64,000 nucleotides of DNA from Cryptomeria japonica (lineage: Eukaryota; Streptophyta; Pinopsida; Cupressales; Cupressaceae), in the NCBI RefSeq assembly GCF_030272615.1, contig NC_081415.1, positions 601,113,644 to 601,177,643 of the forward strand, read 5' to 3'. Positions 33,910 through 47,021 of the stretch are shown piece after piece. The notes beneath the pieces were generated by a model. The model saw only the letters and a program-made list of their open reading frames with translations. It was not told the origin of the DNA and made no database searches. How positions within the stretch are numbered: the first letter of the stretch is position 1; the number at the start of each line of letters is the position of its first letter. The position numbers were made by a program, and so were the translations under genes.

Positions 33910-34970
33910 CTAGATTTCATATGGTGTCTTCAAAGTTCCTTTCTTTAGTTGTACTCGGTTCAGGGTGTAAACTATTGTGCTTATTGCTTCTCTCCAAAAT
34001 GTTATTGGCACTTTCTTTTCAATCATCAAGGTTCTGGCGCAATCCGCAATAGATCTGTTTCTTCTCTCAACAATTCCATTTTGTTGTGGAGTTCTCGGTG
34101 TAGATACTTGTCTTTTTATACCATGATCATTGCAGAATAAGTTGAACTCATCAGATGTGAACTCTCCTCCTCTATCTGATCTAAGACATTTCAGTTGTCT
34201 TCCTATTTCATATTCAACTCTTGCCTTATTCCATTTAAACATTTGAAAAGCTTCTAATTTTTCTTGTAAAAACATAACTGACATCATCCTTGAGTAATCA
34301 TCCACAAATAATATGAAATATTTATCACCATAATAACTTTGAACTTTCATAGGACCACAAAGATCAGTGTGCACAAGATCTAAAATCCCCTTAGAAGTGT
34401 AGGACATACTTGTAAAGCTTGATCTTGTCATTTTACCCATCTGGCATCCTCGACACATAGCATTCTCAGGTTTTTCAAGACTCGGTAGACCTCTTACTTG
34501 GTGTTTCTTGCTTATTTTGATCAGATTATCAAAATTTACATGACAAAACCTTTTATGCCATAACCAGGTATCATCTATCTTTGCATACAGACACTCGTTC
34601 TGAGTTGAGTCAAGGTGAAATGTGTTACCTTTTGTTTGTGTCCCGGTAGCAGCTAACTTTTCATGCTTGTCATAAACTTTGACAATTCCTTTTTGAAATT
34701 CTATTCGGTATCCTGTATTGTTTAGCTGTGCTACACTTAACAAATTGTATTTCAAACCTTCAACTCAATAAACATCAATGCATCTTGCATTGCCAAGAAG
34801 TGTTATAGATCCTTTACCTTTTATCGGACATGGTGCATCATTACAAAATATTACATAGCCTCCATCATAGTCTTCCAACATAACAAACTTGTGTTTATCA
34901 CCTGTCATGTGATGTGAGCATCCACTATCTATGATCCAAGAATCATTAGTATTTATGTGAGATATTAGGG
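33910..34970 (-). pseudogene. E copy 1: protease and integrase
   Basis: The protease motif SWIIDSGCSHHMTGD is at about 34894-34938. Integrase from 34755 has an intact HHCC zinc site (HKRFCH ... CRGCQMGK) and the catalytic residues in LVHTDLCGPM, CLRSDRGGEF and PQQNGIVERRN. Unlike B and D, the second catalytic aspartate is kept. The frame ends at 33910 in VQLKKGTLKTPYEI. Confidence 0.9.
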
Positions 34971-35139
34971 CTTTTTATTCATACCTTTTTTCATCTGATC
35001 CATCTTTGATAGCTACATAAACTACTTCCTCTATATCAGTTTCATCTGATTTATCATCATTGGATTCCTCATTGGCTATTAAGCATGGCTTTCTATCTCT
35101 TCTTCTGAAGTCTCAATGTCCTCTGTAATGATTATCTTT

Positions 35140-35831
35140 CTATCTATTATCTTGGTAATCTCTCTTTTCAGTAGAATCTTTGTCAGGACAGTTAGAAGCC
35201 ATATGTCCTATCTTATCACAATTGAAACATTTCAAAGGTTGTTTTCCTTTATACTTACCTTTGCCTCTTGGTAACCTTCTGGCTAATAGTGCTTCAAACT
35301 CTTCTTGCTTTCTGATTTCCTCATACAGTTTGTGTACTTCTTCCATGTTCTTGCGAAATCTTTCACATGCTCCACTGTGATCCACTTTAGTGTACTTACT
35401 CATTCTATCATTGTAATCATTAGATTCACCAATATGAAAAGAACTAAATGTAGATTCAACTTTATTTACCGATGATCCACTGTTATCAAAGTTACTTAAC
35501 TCAAATGCATGTAGCTTACCAATAGTAGCATCTAAAGAAACTAGCATATTGGGTACAGACCTTAATTCATTGATTGCAGAGACTCAGATTGCATAAGCCG
35601 GTAGAAGGGTTCTTAACAACTTACTTGTTATATCCTTTTCTTCAATAGTTCCACCAGCTCCTTTGATTTGATTGACAATCTCCTTTAGTCTTGTACTATA
35701 CTGGGTTATGTTCTCACCTTCATTCATCCTCATAGATTCAAGTTGTCCTCTTAGACTATCCACTTTTGGTATTTGAACATGTTCATCTCCACCATACACA
35801 GATATGAGCTTGTCCCACATTGCCTTTTCCT
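35140..35831 (-). pseudogene. E copy 1: gag, N-terminus deleted
   Basis: The frame starts abruptly at the junction with LTR2 (MWDKLISVYGGDEHV). It includes the Copia gag core (GENITQYSTRLKEIVNQIK), one stop near 35582, and the zinc knuckle CFNCDKIGHMASNC (about 35195-35240). The true start and primer site are missing; the join sits at TTTTCCT/GTTAAAG. Confidence 0.88.
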
Positions 35832-37029
35832 GTTAAAGATTACAAACACATTGCTAGATGTGACTCGGTTAAGGGATTTCCCTCAGATCTGTTAGGATCT
35901 TCACCTTGTTAGAAGTGACCTTGTTAAAGGATTTCAAACACTCAATCAGAATGTCACCTTGCTAGAGGGTTTTACAAATAAGACTGTTAAGTCCACTCGG
36001 TTAAGAGATTTTTTGTCACTTCACAAAATAACAGTAATAAAAATCTATCTGCAACTTCACATCTAAAATGCTAAAGTAGATTCTTATTTGCTCAATACAA
36101 TAGGACTTATCTTGTCCATCTGCTGGGCTCTATATTCTGTTATTCAAATAGGTCTTCAAGCTTCTATGCTCGGTAATCACTATGTAGCATTCTTGTGCAT
36201 ACACTTGCCCGCATACATTGTTTATCAATAGTTCCTTATTTATAAACAATTCACCAACCGCTTAATCTCCTTGATCACATTTCCCATGATCAATCATAGC
36301 CATCAGATCTTCAAACTTGACCAGGTTCAATGTATCCTTCGATCTGAAAATGTTTTACCCCACCTTGGAAATTGCATACATTTCTTGGAACTTGTGCTAG
36401 GGTATTGCGGTTCAATTTGAGCTGTAGCTCTTCCTGCCGATTTTGCTTTGCCATAGATTCTTTAACAAACTTCATGCACGACATACCAATCATTTAATCA
36501 TAGCCAGCTCATCAGCTTCCTTCATTAAATAATGTTTTTATTCATTCAATGCATTCTGTTACTACTCGGTTGCAACTCGGTAAATACTAAACTTCACTCG
36601 GTAGACATTCTGCCTTCATTAACCGATAGCGATAACCTTAGGGTTTACCGACTAGGTTCTTTGCTCGGTAACATAGTATAGTATTAACCTTACAATCAAT
36701 AACATATGTAGGATATCAAAACAATCTAAACATCATGATCTCATCATTATCTAACTTGGTAATAGTTGCCCATTGAATAACTTATTCCTCCCCTTATTCA
36801 TCACATTCTTCTTGTGTCTTTTACCGACATCTTTATACTCATCAAATCATACTTTTTAAGATATGGCAACATCATACTGAATTAGAAAATCAATTTCTTG
36901 ACATCAATGACAAAATAATAATATTAAGACAGTAAACATCCTTAATTAGTTATATCCACAATCATCAACAACCTTCTCAATATCCTTATTGAAATGTCAA
37001 CAATCTCTTATTGTGTTATAATGCCAACA
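35832..37029 (-). repeat. LTR2 of array E, 3' end missing
   Basis: It matches LTR1 from about 30496 to 31704. On the minus strand it begins TGTTGGCATTATAACAC at 37029. It joins directly to the middle of gag at 35831. Confidence 0.85.
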
Positions 37030-37429
37030 ATCTCCCCCTTTGGCATTGATGGCAAAGCCAATTGATTTGACCTAATTGATTCAGATTGCTGTGAGATTCT
37101 GAAATGCTCTCCCCCTATCATCAATCTTCTCCCCCATACATTAGTATCCTCTCCTTTTCTCCAGTCATCTCCCCCTTTGACAACAATGCCAAAAAGTAAA
37201 GAACTAAAACATGATTTCTTCCTGTATGAAGTGATTTCCTGCTGTTGAGTGTCAATTTAGTCTTGGTCAGAGCATTTTGTCTTCAATTCCTGTTCCCTGT
37301 ATTGTTTCCTATACACCTTTAGAAAACATCCTAAAGTTTGTAAATCAGCATCAACTCCTAAAAGATATTCTGTAGAGTCATCGAATTGATGCTTTCACCG
37401 AATGCAATCAATGAGTAGAAAATAGAGGT

Positions 37430-39849
37430 AGGACCCCCAACTTACTTCTGAGATACTCAAAAGTGTCCCTTGGCAATGGCTTGGTGAAGATATCTGCTAT
37501 TTGTTCCTATGTGCTAACATACTCCAACACCACTTTCTTCTTTTGAGCTTCTTCTCTAAGATAATGATATTTGATAGAGATGTGCTTTGTCCTAGAGTGC
37601 ATAACAGGATTCTTTGAAATGTTAATGGCACTAGTATTGTCACAGAATATAGTTACTGGCTCGATAACTTTCTCATTTATACCTTCCAACAGTTGTTTGA
37701 TCCATGCTATGTAGGTACAATTCAATGCTGCAACAACATATTCAGCTTCTGCTGTTGACTGTGAAACACATCCTTGTTTCTTGCTAAGCCAACTCACTAT
37801 TCTTTCTCCTAAAAAGAAAGCTCCTCCACTTGTGCTTTTCCTGTCATCGATGTTGCCTGCCCAATCAGCATCAGTATAAACTTTTAAATCAAAGTCATTT
37901 CCTTTCTGATATACTAAGCCATAATCCTCAGTGCCTTTCAAGTATCCAAAATTCTCTTGATTGCTGTCATGTGTGTTTCCTTAGGATCTGTAGAGAATCT
38001 TGCAACTATACCTACTGCATATGCTATATCTGGCCTGCTGTGAACAACATATTTCAACTTTCCAATCATGGATTGGTAAAGTGTCTCATCAACAGATGCA
38101 GATTCATCATTCTTTGATAGTTTACAGTTGGTAGTCATAGGAGTACTTACTGGTTTTGAATCCTCCATTCCAAATTTCTTCAAGATTTCCTTTATGTACT
38201 TGGATAGAGTAATGAGAGTCTCATCTTTCATTTGCAGTATTTGTAAACCTATAAAATACTTTGTCTCACCGATTAATGACAACTCAAATTCTATGCTCAT
38301 TTCATTTCCAAAGTTCTTGCATAGAGAGTCATTTCCACAAAAGATAATATCATCAACAAATATGGCTAAGATTAGTATTCCATTTTTATCATTCTTCATG
38401 TACATATTGCTGTTTTCACTTCTTCTTATAAAACCAATCTTGATTAAATAAGAGTGCAATCTTTCATACCATGCTCTAGGTGCTTGTTTCAGACCATATA
38501 AAGCTTTGTTCAATTTACATACCTGATCTTTATTCTTGTCTTCAACAAATCCTTCAGGTTGTTCAATAAAAAAATCTTCTTCTAATATACCATTCAGAAA
38601 TGCAGATTTGACATCCATTTGATATACCTTGAAATTCTTGTAAGCAGCAAATGCCAACAATGTTCTTACTCCTTCAAGTCTTGCCACAGGTGCAAAAGTC
38701 TCACCATAATCAATTCCTTCTTCTTGGGCATAACCTTTGCAAACTAGTCTTGCTTTGTTTCAAATGACCTCACCTTTTTCATTCAGCTTGTTTATGAAAA
38801 TCCACTTTATACCGATTACATTTTTGTCCTTCGGTCTTGGGACCAGTGTCCATGTGTCATTCTTCTTGATTTGATCAATCTGTTTTATCATAGCATTTAT
38901 CCAATCTTCACTGTTAAATACCTCTTTCACTATCCTTGGTTCAAATTCATATATTAGACATGTGTTATGTCTCAGTTTGTTCCTTGTCATCACTGGATCA
39001 TCCTTATCTCCTATAATCTAACTTGATGCATGATGTCTCCTAACATATTTGGCTAATACAGGCTCTGTATGATCTTCTTCATCACTCAGTAACTGCGTAT
39101 TCTCTCCATTTCCTTCTTCAGTTTTCTCGGTAGGACTTGTCGGTTGAACATAGACAAATTCATCATAATCTTCTAGTTCTTTGGAGTTTCCTTCATCATT
39201 TCTTTCAAAGATTTTAAAATAACTCACATTAGGTTTCTTGTCATACCAGATTTCATATGGTATGTTCAAAGTTCCTTTCTTCAGTTGTACTCGGTTCAGG
39301 GTGTAAACTGCTGTGCTTATTGCTTCTCTCCAAAATGTTGGTGGCACTTTCTTTTCAATCATCAGGGTTCTGGCACAATCCACAATAGATCTGTTTCTTC
39401 TCTCAACAATTCCATTTTGTTGTGGAGTTCTCGGTGCAGATACTTGTCTTTTTATACCATGATCATTGCAGAATAAGTTGAACTCATCAGATGTGAACTC
39501 TCCTCCTCTATCTAATCTAAGACATTTCAGTTGTCTTCCTGTTTCATTTTCAACTCTTGCCTTGTACCATTTAAACATTTGAAAAGCTTCTGATTTTTGT
39601 TTTAAAAACATAACTGATATCATCCTTGAGTAATCATCCACAAATAATATGAAATATTTATCACCATAATAACTTTGAACTTTCATAGGACCACAAAGAT
39701 CAGTGTGCACAAGATCTAAAATCCCCTTAGAAGTGTAGGACTTACTTGTAAAGCTTGATCTTATCATTTTACCCATCTGGCATCCTCGACACATAGCATT
39801 CTCAGGTTTTTCAAGACTCGATAGACCTCTTACTTAGTGCTTCTTGCTT
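37430..39849 (-). pseudogene. E copy 2: integrase core, reverse transcriptase and RNase H; 5' half deleted
   Basis: It starts inside integrase (SSLEKPENAMCRGCQMGK, about 39770-39835) and keeps LVHTDLCGPM, CLRLDRGGEF and PQQNGIVERRN. The linker and reverse transcriptase run from VIGIKWIFINKLNEKG (about 38760) with AIFVDDIIFCGND (about 38355), then RNase H from VYTDADWAGNIDDRKS. A TAG at 37507 cuts the last 25 or so codons. Sequence is close to copy 1, so the two separated recently relative to B and D. Confidence 0.87.
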
Positions 39850-40356
39850 ATTAAATAATGCTTTTATTCATTCAATGCATTCTTTTACTACTTGGTTGCA
39901 ACTCGGTAATACTAAACTTCACTCGGTCGACATTCTGCCTTCATTAACCGATAGCGATAACCTTAGGGTTTACCGACTAGGTTCTTTGCTCGGTAACATA
40001 CTATAGTATTAACCTTAGAATCAATAACATATTTAGGATATCAAAAAAATTTAAACATCATTATCTCATCATTGTCTAACTCAGTAATAGTTTCCCATTG
40101 AATAACTTATTCCTCCCCTTATTCATCACATTCTTTCTGTGTCTTTTACCGACATCTTTATACTCATCAAATCAAACTTTTTAAGATATGGCAACAACAT
40201 ACTGAATTAGAAAATCAATTTCTTGACATCAATGACAAAATAATAATATTAAGATAGTAAACATCCTTAATCAGTTATATCCATAATCATCAACAACCTT
40301 CTCAATATCCTTATTGAAATGTCAACAATCTCTTATTGTCTATTATAATGCCAACA
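39850..40356 (-). repeat. LTR3 of array E, only the first 507 bases
   Basis: It matches 31195-31704. On the minus strand it begins TGTTGGCATTATAATAG at 40356, against D's reverse transcriptase. It joins integrase of copy 2 at GCTTATTAAATAATGC, where ATT is common to both parents. Confidence 0.85.
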
Positions 40357-42475
40357 AAATGTAGCTGTCCTCATTGGTACATTGGAATCCAATTTTAATC
40401 AGATGTGCATGTAATCTCTCATACCATGCTCTCGATGCCTTCTTAAGACCATACATAGATTTATGCAATTTACACTCTATGTATTTATCATCAGTCAAAG
40501 AAAATCCATCCGACTGTTCAATGTAGACTTCTTCTAGAATCCCATTCAGAAAGGATGATTTGACATCCATTTGGTAAAATTTGAATCCCTTATAAGCAGC
40601 AAATGCCAGTAGCATCCTTACTCCATCTAATCTAGCAACTGATGCAAAGGTCTCTCCATAATCCTCACCTTCTTCGTGCATTCCCTTTTTAGACTTACCT
40701 CGCCTTGTTTCTTTCAACTTTTCTTTCTTTATTCAACTTATTCCTAAAGACCCATTTTGTTCCAATCACATTCTTATCCTTTGGTCGAGGAAAAAGTGAC
40801 CATGTTTGATTCTTCTCAATTTGATCTAATTCTTCATCAACCCAATCATCATCTTTTAGTGCTTCCTTTACTATCTTGGGTTCTATTGTAGATATCAAGC
40901 ATGGGTTTTCTTTGATTTTCCCCCTCGTTTGCACACCAACATTCTTATCACCAATTATTTGCTCTTGGGAATGGTTTGATCTGACATATCTAGGTATTTC
41001 CTGTGCTGGTTCTACATCTTCTGCATCAGGTTCTTCATTTTCTTCCTCACTGTCATCGCTTACTGATTGAGCATTTGATTCTCCATTTACTGGTTCTTCA
41101 TTGTTTTGTGTTTCCGATTCAATAATCACAAGTTTCTCATCATCTTTATCAGGATCAGATCTATTGGTACCTTTTGAATTATCAGATAGATCATCAAATT
41201 TTACATTAGCACTTTCAATGATCTTCTTAGTTCTCTTATTATAACATTTATTTGCCTTACTCTTAGAAGAGTAACTAAGAAAAATTCCTTCATCAGATTT
41301 TGCGACTCCCAATTTTTTTGAAATAACTTACACAAGGAGTTTTTCCATACCATAGCTCATATGGTGTCTTATTGTTACCTCTTTTTACTAGTACTCAGTT
41401 TAAAGTGTATATAACAGTACTGACTACTTCTCTCCAAAACATTTTAGATACATCACCCTATAATAAAATGGTTCTAGTAGCATCAATTATTATTCTGTTC
41501 ATCCTTTCTGCTATGCCATTCTGTTCTGGTGTCCTCGGAGCTGACATCTATCTCTTGATACCCAGTTCATCACAATACTTAATAAATTCATCAGATGTGA
41601 ATTCACCTCCTCGGTTTGATATTAAACATTTCAAGTTCTTATCGGTCTCATTTTCAACCAGAGCTTTAAATGATTTAAATTTACTGAATGCTTCTGATTT
41701 CTCCTTCAAGAATGTCATCCACATCATTTTAGAATAGTAATTGGTAAAAGGCATGAGATACCTATCACCATAATAACTCTTTGTTCTCATAGGACCACAG
41801 AGATCAGTATGTATAATTCTTGCTTTTAAAAGAAATAGAGATCATCTTACCAATTTGACCATCTTTGCATATCACATTATTTGGTTTGACAATTTGTGGC
41901 AATCCTTTTACAACACTTGACTTACTTTAACAAATTATCAAAATTAACATGACAACATCTTTTATGCCACAACCAACTGTCTTCCATTCTAGCAACCAGA
42001 CAATTATTAACATTACTATTCAAATGGAATAAGTTACCTCTAGTTTGCTTTCTGGTAGCAATCAGTTCACCATTACCTCCAAGAATTTTGCAGACTCCAC
42101 TTTTAAATTCAAGCAAATAACCTTTTATCATTGAGCTAACCAACACTTAAAACATTATGCTTTAGACCATCAACCCAAAATACATCATCAACAATACTAT
42201 TCCCATTTAGAGAGATTGAACCTTTACCTTTCACCATGCAGGGAGAGTTATTTCCAAATCTAACAACACCACCATCAAATTAATCAAGAGATGAACTTAT
42301 TTTTGTCTCTAGTCATGTGGTGTGAGCAACCATTGTCTATAATCGATTCATCACTATTCTCCATATGAGATACCAGTGCCTTTTCATTTGACAGTTCCTC
42401 TTTCATGGCTAGAAACACAATTTCCTCATTGTCACCTTCTTCTGATTCATCATCAGTCACACCTTCATCCACTAT
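40357..42475 (-). pseudogene. Protease, integrase and first part of reverse transcriptase of element D
   Basis: Minus-strand order: protease with IDNGCSHHMT (DSG changed to DNG, about 42290-42335); the pre-integrase domain with HKRCCHVNFDNLLK (about 41930); integrase core with TSDEFIKYCDELGIKR (41790-41548), in which the second catalytic aspartate is asparagine (CLISNRGGEF, codon 41614-41616); linker with IFLSYSSKSKANKCY (from 41312); and reverse transcriptase VIGTKWVFRNKLN (about 40750), YQMDVKSSFLNG and SRAWYERLHAHLIKIGF, ending at the E insertion after NEDSYI. Confidence 0.87.
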
Positions 42476-42499
42476 AACATAACAATGTTTCTTTCCTTT

Positions 42500-43397
42500 T
42501 CCTTTGAATTTCTTGAACTTCTATTTCTTGTCAGTATTAGGGCAATTAGCAGCTATGTGTCCAATTTTACTACAAGAGAAACATTTGAAGGGCAATTTAC
42601 CTTTATATTTTTCTATTTCTCTAGGGAATCTTTTAGCCAATAATGCCTCAAGTTCCATCAGATTCTCTTCTTCATCACCATCGCCTTTGCTACCGCCATG
42701 ACTAGACCTGTAGTCATGATTATAACAAATATATTTTCCTTTCCTCACTGATGTACCGGTTATAGAAGCTTTAAAATCAGATTCAAAAGGTTTAGAAACA
42801 CTATTATCAAAACTATTTAGTTCAAATGCGGTAAACTTTCCAATAAGAGAATCAACAGTGACTTTATCCTTTGAAATAGATCTAAGTTCTTGAATTGCAG
42901 ATACTCATAACATACTAAGGTTGAAGAGTTATAAGCATCTTAATTACTATTGCATCATCATCTATTTTACCTCCAACACTCTTTATGCCACCAACAACTT
43001 CTTTGATTCTCTGACCATACTGTGCAACATTTTCTCCTTCAAGCATTCTCATGTCATCAAACTTTCCTCTCAAGATTTCCTCTTTGGTTCTTTCTACATG
43101 CTCATCTCCTCCATAGATTATATCTAACTTTTCCCAAACCTCCTATGCAGTTTCCAATCCTTGAACATCAATATATTTGAATAAGATAAAGTACTTACAA
43201 TAGCTTCTAAGGCTTGCATGTTTTCTTTTCTACTCTTTGAGTTCATCCAGTGTCAAGGGAGTAGTTGTAAGAGAAACATATTTGTTTTCCACATGCTTCC
43301 AATATTGTGCACCAAGACCTTTAATGTAGATCTTCATTCTATCTTTCCAGATCTTGTAGTTATCCTTGTTGAACTTAGGAACCTCTTTCTTCATCAT
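42500..43397 (-). pseudogene. gag of element D
   Basis: The start is the ATG at 43397 (MMKKEVPKFNKDNYKIWKD), matching the gag start of B. The frame is broken by stops after TLDELKE. The C-terminal part (42748-42521) carries LMELEALLAKRFPREIEKYKG and the zinc knuckle CFSCSKIGHIAANC (about 42540-42585). It lies about 60 bases from the primer site. Confidence 0.87.
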
Positions 43398-43456
43398 CTT
43401 GTCTTCTTCAGAATCTTTCCCTCAAGCGGTTAGGCTTTCTGCATACAAAGGACCAA

Positions 43457-43471
43457 AGCTTTGATACCAAT
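43457..43471 (-). other. Primer binding site of element D
   Basis: On the minus strand it reads ATTGGTATCAAAGC directly after the LTR, one base from the standard initiator-Met site. Confidence 0.88.
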
Positions 43472-45179
43472 TGTTAATCCTATAAGGATCTAGTTAATAC
43501 TGAGAGGGGGGGGGGGTGAATAAGTAATAAGACCAACATAAACTTTAAACCCAAAATCAAACTTATATCAGATCTGAAACCATTTAACAAATATGCCAAC
43601 TTCTTTAATTAGAGCTAACAACCTCTTGATTAGATTTTCTTAACACATTAATCAAATCATTTACAACTATCAATACTTTCACCACTTAAGCAATCATATC
43701 AATTTGATCATATAAAAACTTATCAACCTTATCAATCAAATCAAATACTTTTTCTAACAAATTCTTATTAGTATCGGTAACCTCTGATAAAATTCTGATA
43801 AAACATCATAACCGATGTCTCATAAATAATGCATGAAATGAAATGTAAACAAGAACATCACATGAAAATATTCCACACATGAAAACCATAAGTTTTTAAT
43901 GTGGAAACTAAAATGGGAAATACCACGGTGGGAGCTAGTACCCACAAGAATTTTTACTCTTTTGAAGTATGCCCCGTTAGGAGCTTAGCCCTGTTAGGAG
44001 CTTACAATACGTCCTGTTAGGAGTCACCCGGTTAAGGGATTTTCCTAGCATCTCGGTTAAGAGCTTGATGACCTATTAGGATCAACCTCATGAGAGGATT
44101 TACCACTCTTTTTGAGAGCTACCCTGTTAGGGGACTTAACGTTTAAGGCTTGTTAGGACCTACCCGGTTAAGGGATTTAACCTACTGCAACTATTAGGGA
44201 ACAATAATGAAAAATTGATCTGTTACTTTGCACTTCAGAGCTTGCTAAATCAAATCTTGTTATGCTCAACACTCTACAACTCTCAGGTAGATCTCACACT
44301 ACTCTTGGATGGCTCAACACATTCTTCTAAGACCATCGACATAATAAACATCAACTGTGCCATCCTAAATATCCATCTCAACTAGGTTGACCACTAAACC
44401 TTAATTACATCATGAATTTACAATTTAAATCATAAGAGATCATCTCAGATAAATCATATAGATCATTATATCAAATTATAATGCAATATCAACCATTGGT
44501 TGATCGTAACTCATCACAAAAATCTTGATATGTAACAAAGTCAAACCCTTAGAACATTCTTCTAAGCGTTTTGTTGTTTCCCAAGAAATTCCTCCATCAT
44601 TCACACCAAAACAAAATTTAAATTATTCATGTGGGTTGTGCTGTGTTACCACAAACATGTAGACTTGCTGTCGATCATTGCCAAATCAAAAATCATTACC
44701 AGTTTGATGATTTCTTCACCGGTCCTTAAACCCTACTAAAACCCTAGCAAAACTTCATCAAAAAATTGAAACAAGTCTTCTGGTAGTCATCACAAGATGC
44801 GGTTCTGGTCAGATACTCCTTCCCATGATAAAAGATTATATTCCAAATAGAAAATCACCAATCATTACCGATCACCCGATTCAAGCAAAACATCTTTGTT
44901 TTACAGGTTAAATTCCTATTTCACAGTCTTCTGTATATTTCCGGTAAACCTTGTCTCCAATAAAAAAAATCACTTAGATGACAAACCAAACATCAGAAAA
45001 CATTAGTAATCATCATCAAACATTAGTTCACAACAGTTTCCATCAATGACAACACAAATAACTAATCATGTCATCTAACCACAAAATCTCAGTCTTCTAT
45101 CCTTTATCGGTTCAGACATCATCCTTCAAATGCATCACCTACATCATCTCATATGCATTAGTTATGCCAAAAGCCAATA
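43472..45179 (-). repeat. 5' LTR of element D (1708 bp)
   Basis: On the minus strand it begins TATTGGCTTTTGGCATAAC at 45179 and ends GGATTAACA at 43472. It matches the split 3' LTR (19842-20593 plus 28410-29036). It holds a long G run on the plus strand (43504-43515), the complement of the C-rich U5 word, and the GTTAGGAGC/CCGGTTAAGGG series (43970-44200). Confidence 0.9.
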
Positions 45180-45184
45180 GGGAG

Positions 45185-47021
45185 AATTTTCTCATTTTCT
45201 GAACCTAGGGTTTGAAGCACAAAACTCAAATGCCTACATTGACCTAGGAAAGTTGGTAGAGAAATATATGAGTCTCAATCCAAGTCATAGAGATTCATTT
45301 ATCAAATGTCTAATAATGCTTGGTACTCAATTGGATCGGAATCATAAACCTCCTTATGATTATAAAATTTTTGTTCCATGGGTTCAGGATACTATTTCCT
45401 TGGTGAAATTTTTCCTGGGATTGGAAAATGATAGGGAAGTGGGTGCTAGCCTTCTTGAAATGATTTTTAATATCCATTGTGTAAGTCAACCAGTAAAATT
45501 TAATTTTGTTGAGCATGTTGTTCAATCCATGCAAAAACAATTACTAATGATAAAAAAAGGTTCTCGTAAGACATTTAGGTTCTCATCCTACTTGTTCTAT
45601 CTTCTTCTATCCAAGTATCGTGCAATATTCGAGGCTGACAATCTTCACATTGTAAACTATAAGATTGATGAGAAGACTCGGAACATAACAGAGTGTCCAA
45701 TATATGAATGGATACCTAAGATAAGGATGAATGATAACATAAAGAACTACAACCATTTTGTAGACTTTTTTTTGGCACCAATGTATAATGAAATTACAAG
45801 CACTCCAATGCCTAGATTGCCTGTGTCTTGTAGAGACTGCATTCAACTGGGAAGTCAAATACAATTGGTTGACTGGTTCTTCATGGAAGAATACACTGTG
45901 TTAAGGTTCTACGGATCAATAGTAAAATCCTACATACTTACAATACATATGACATAGAGGGTATTTGTATTGGAATATGTATGGTAGTTGGAGAGCACAT
46001 ATAGGCACTTTTATGGTCAACAAAGGAAGAGCATATTTCCTTCCTTGCCTTTCTCATGTGGAGGGTTCACATTTGAGAGAAAAGCATTCAATATGGCACA
46101 TGATTTTTTGACAATTTTTAGCTTTGGTGATGAGGGTCTATGACAATATGATCCAATCAGTGTAGTTCAAGCAAGGCTTAAGAAAAATGGGAACTCTTCA
46201 GTGTAATGTCAATATGAAAGTAAACCATTGCTAGAAAAGCTTAGAAACATGGACTTCTGGGATGAGGTAAAAAAAGAGATGGAGAAAATTGCTGCTGATA
46301 ATAACATTTCAATAGAAGATTTGTTATCACAAATTATGACATTGCACACATAGAGGAAAATAGAGAAGGGCATCCAAAATAGGAGGTCCTCCAATTTCTA
46401 CCAAAAATATGCTAATCCATCTAACAAATATATTCTCAAAACAATTCTACAAGAATGTAAAGACAGTTGTTGGACTCAAACCAAAATAAATGATTTTTGG
46501 ACTGTGAGGTAGAATCTCGGTGAACCAAAGACTAGTGCAGAATTTGAGTCCATCGATGAGGATGAAGAGTTTAGCAAACTGTGGAATATGGAGAATCCCA
46601 CAATATCATATGACAAGAGTGATGATGAAAATTAGTATTAGGTTGAGGCTACTCCAACAACTACTACAATCCTTGCAATATTTGGTGGAGTCAATGAGTC
46701 CATGAAAGAAAAATATAGCAAAGGGGCAAAAATTGTGGAAAAAATGGGTTTTGAAGGTCATATTCAAAATTAAAAGCTCCTATTAAGCTAGTCATTGGAC
46801 TTGATTTGTTAGATTCATCATGAAAAGGTACTACTCATTACCCTCCAGCTCCACTTGCATTTGTTAGAGGTTCAAATCCACAACCACCACCACATCATGG
46901 TATTCCTATTGGTGGCAAATCAAGTGCCACTACCACTGGTGGGGAATTTGGGGATAGTATTCCTATCAGTGATCAGTCAAGTGCCATTATGATTGGTGGG
47001 TTTGGCATGGGTACTAGTACC
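45185..47021 (+). pseudogene. Element H ORF2-like gene, first part
   Basis: A 234-codon open frame (45253-45957) begins MVEKYMSLNPSHRDSF and probably extends upstream to the edge of D's LTR. A stretch GSRKTFRFSSYLFYLLLSK (about 45560-45620) lines up with KKDTYRFGNLLVCLLLCI of J's ORF2 and with KKDKRLRFKFGQLIIGLFF of A, which places it in the same family, more distantly. Downstream the frame is broken but continues (SKPLLEKLRNMDFWDEVKK; SAEFESIDEDEEFSKLWNM). A possible G-patch remnant lies at 46700-46830. The gene is interrupted by the LTR element at 47022. Confidence 0.5.

Larger units (their letters stand above)
30422..40356 (-). mobile_element. Element E: concatenated Copia array, LTR-interior-LTR-interior-LTR, all partial
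   Basis: From left to right: LTR1 (30422-31704), interior 1 (31705-35831), LTR2 (35832-37029), interior 2 (37030-39849), LTR3 (39850-40356), all on the minus strand and highly similar. Each LTR keeps its start (TGTTGGCATTATAA) and the purine tract beside it (or, for LTR3, the flank of D), but each lacks its 3' end. Neither interior has its gag start or primer site. Unequal recombination between copies followed by deletions is the simplest reading. The right flank in D is AAATG. No matching left duplication is certain. Confidence 0.8.
19842..45179 (-). mobile_element. Element D: large Ty1/Copia retrotransposon with two nested insertions
   Basis: Minus-strand order: 5' LTR (45179-43472), primer site, gag, protease, integrase and start of reverse transcriptase (43397-40357); interruption by array E; rest of reverse transcriptase and RNase H (30424-29440); purine tract (29037-29059); 3' LTR (29036-28410, then 20593-19842 after interruption by F). 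The left end of the 3' LTR, about 300 bases, is missing where G's LTR begins. Removing E joins the reverse transcriptase between DSYI and GMLIAEVSVFVDDI. The bases to the right of the 5' LTR are GGGAG (45180-45184). Confidence 0.85.

Noticed and set aside
45310-45864. Minus-strand frames opposite H
   Set aside because: The plus strand has the longer frame with a block shared with A and J.
47017-47021. Target duplication for the 2.4 kb element (GTACC versus CTATT or ATACT)
   Set aside because: The five bases on the two sides do not match for any reasonable choice of LTR end.
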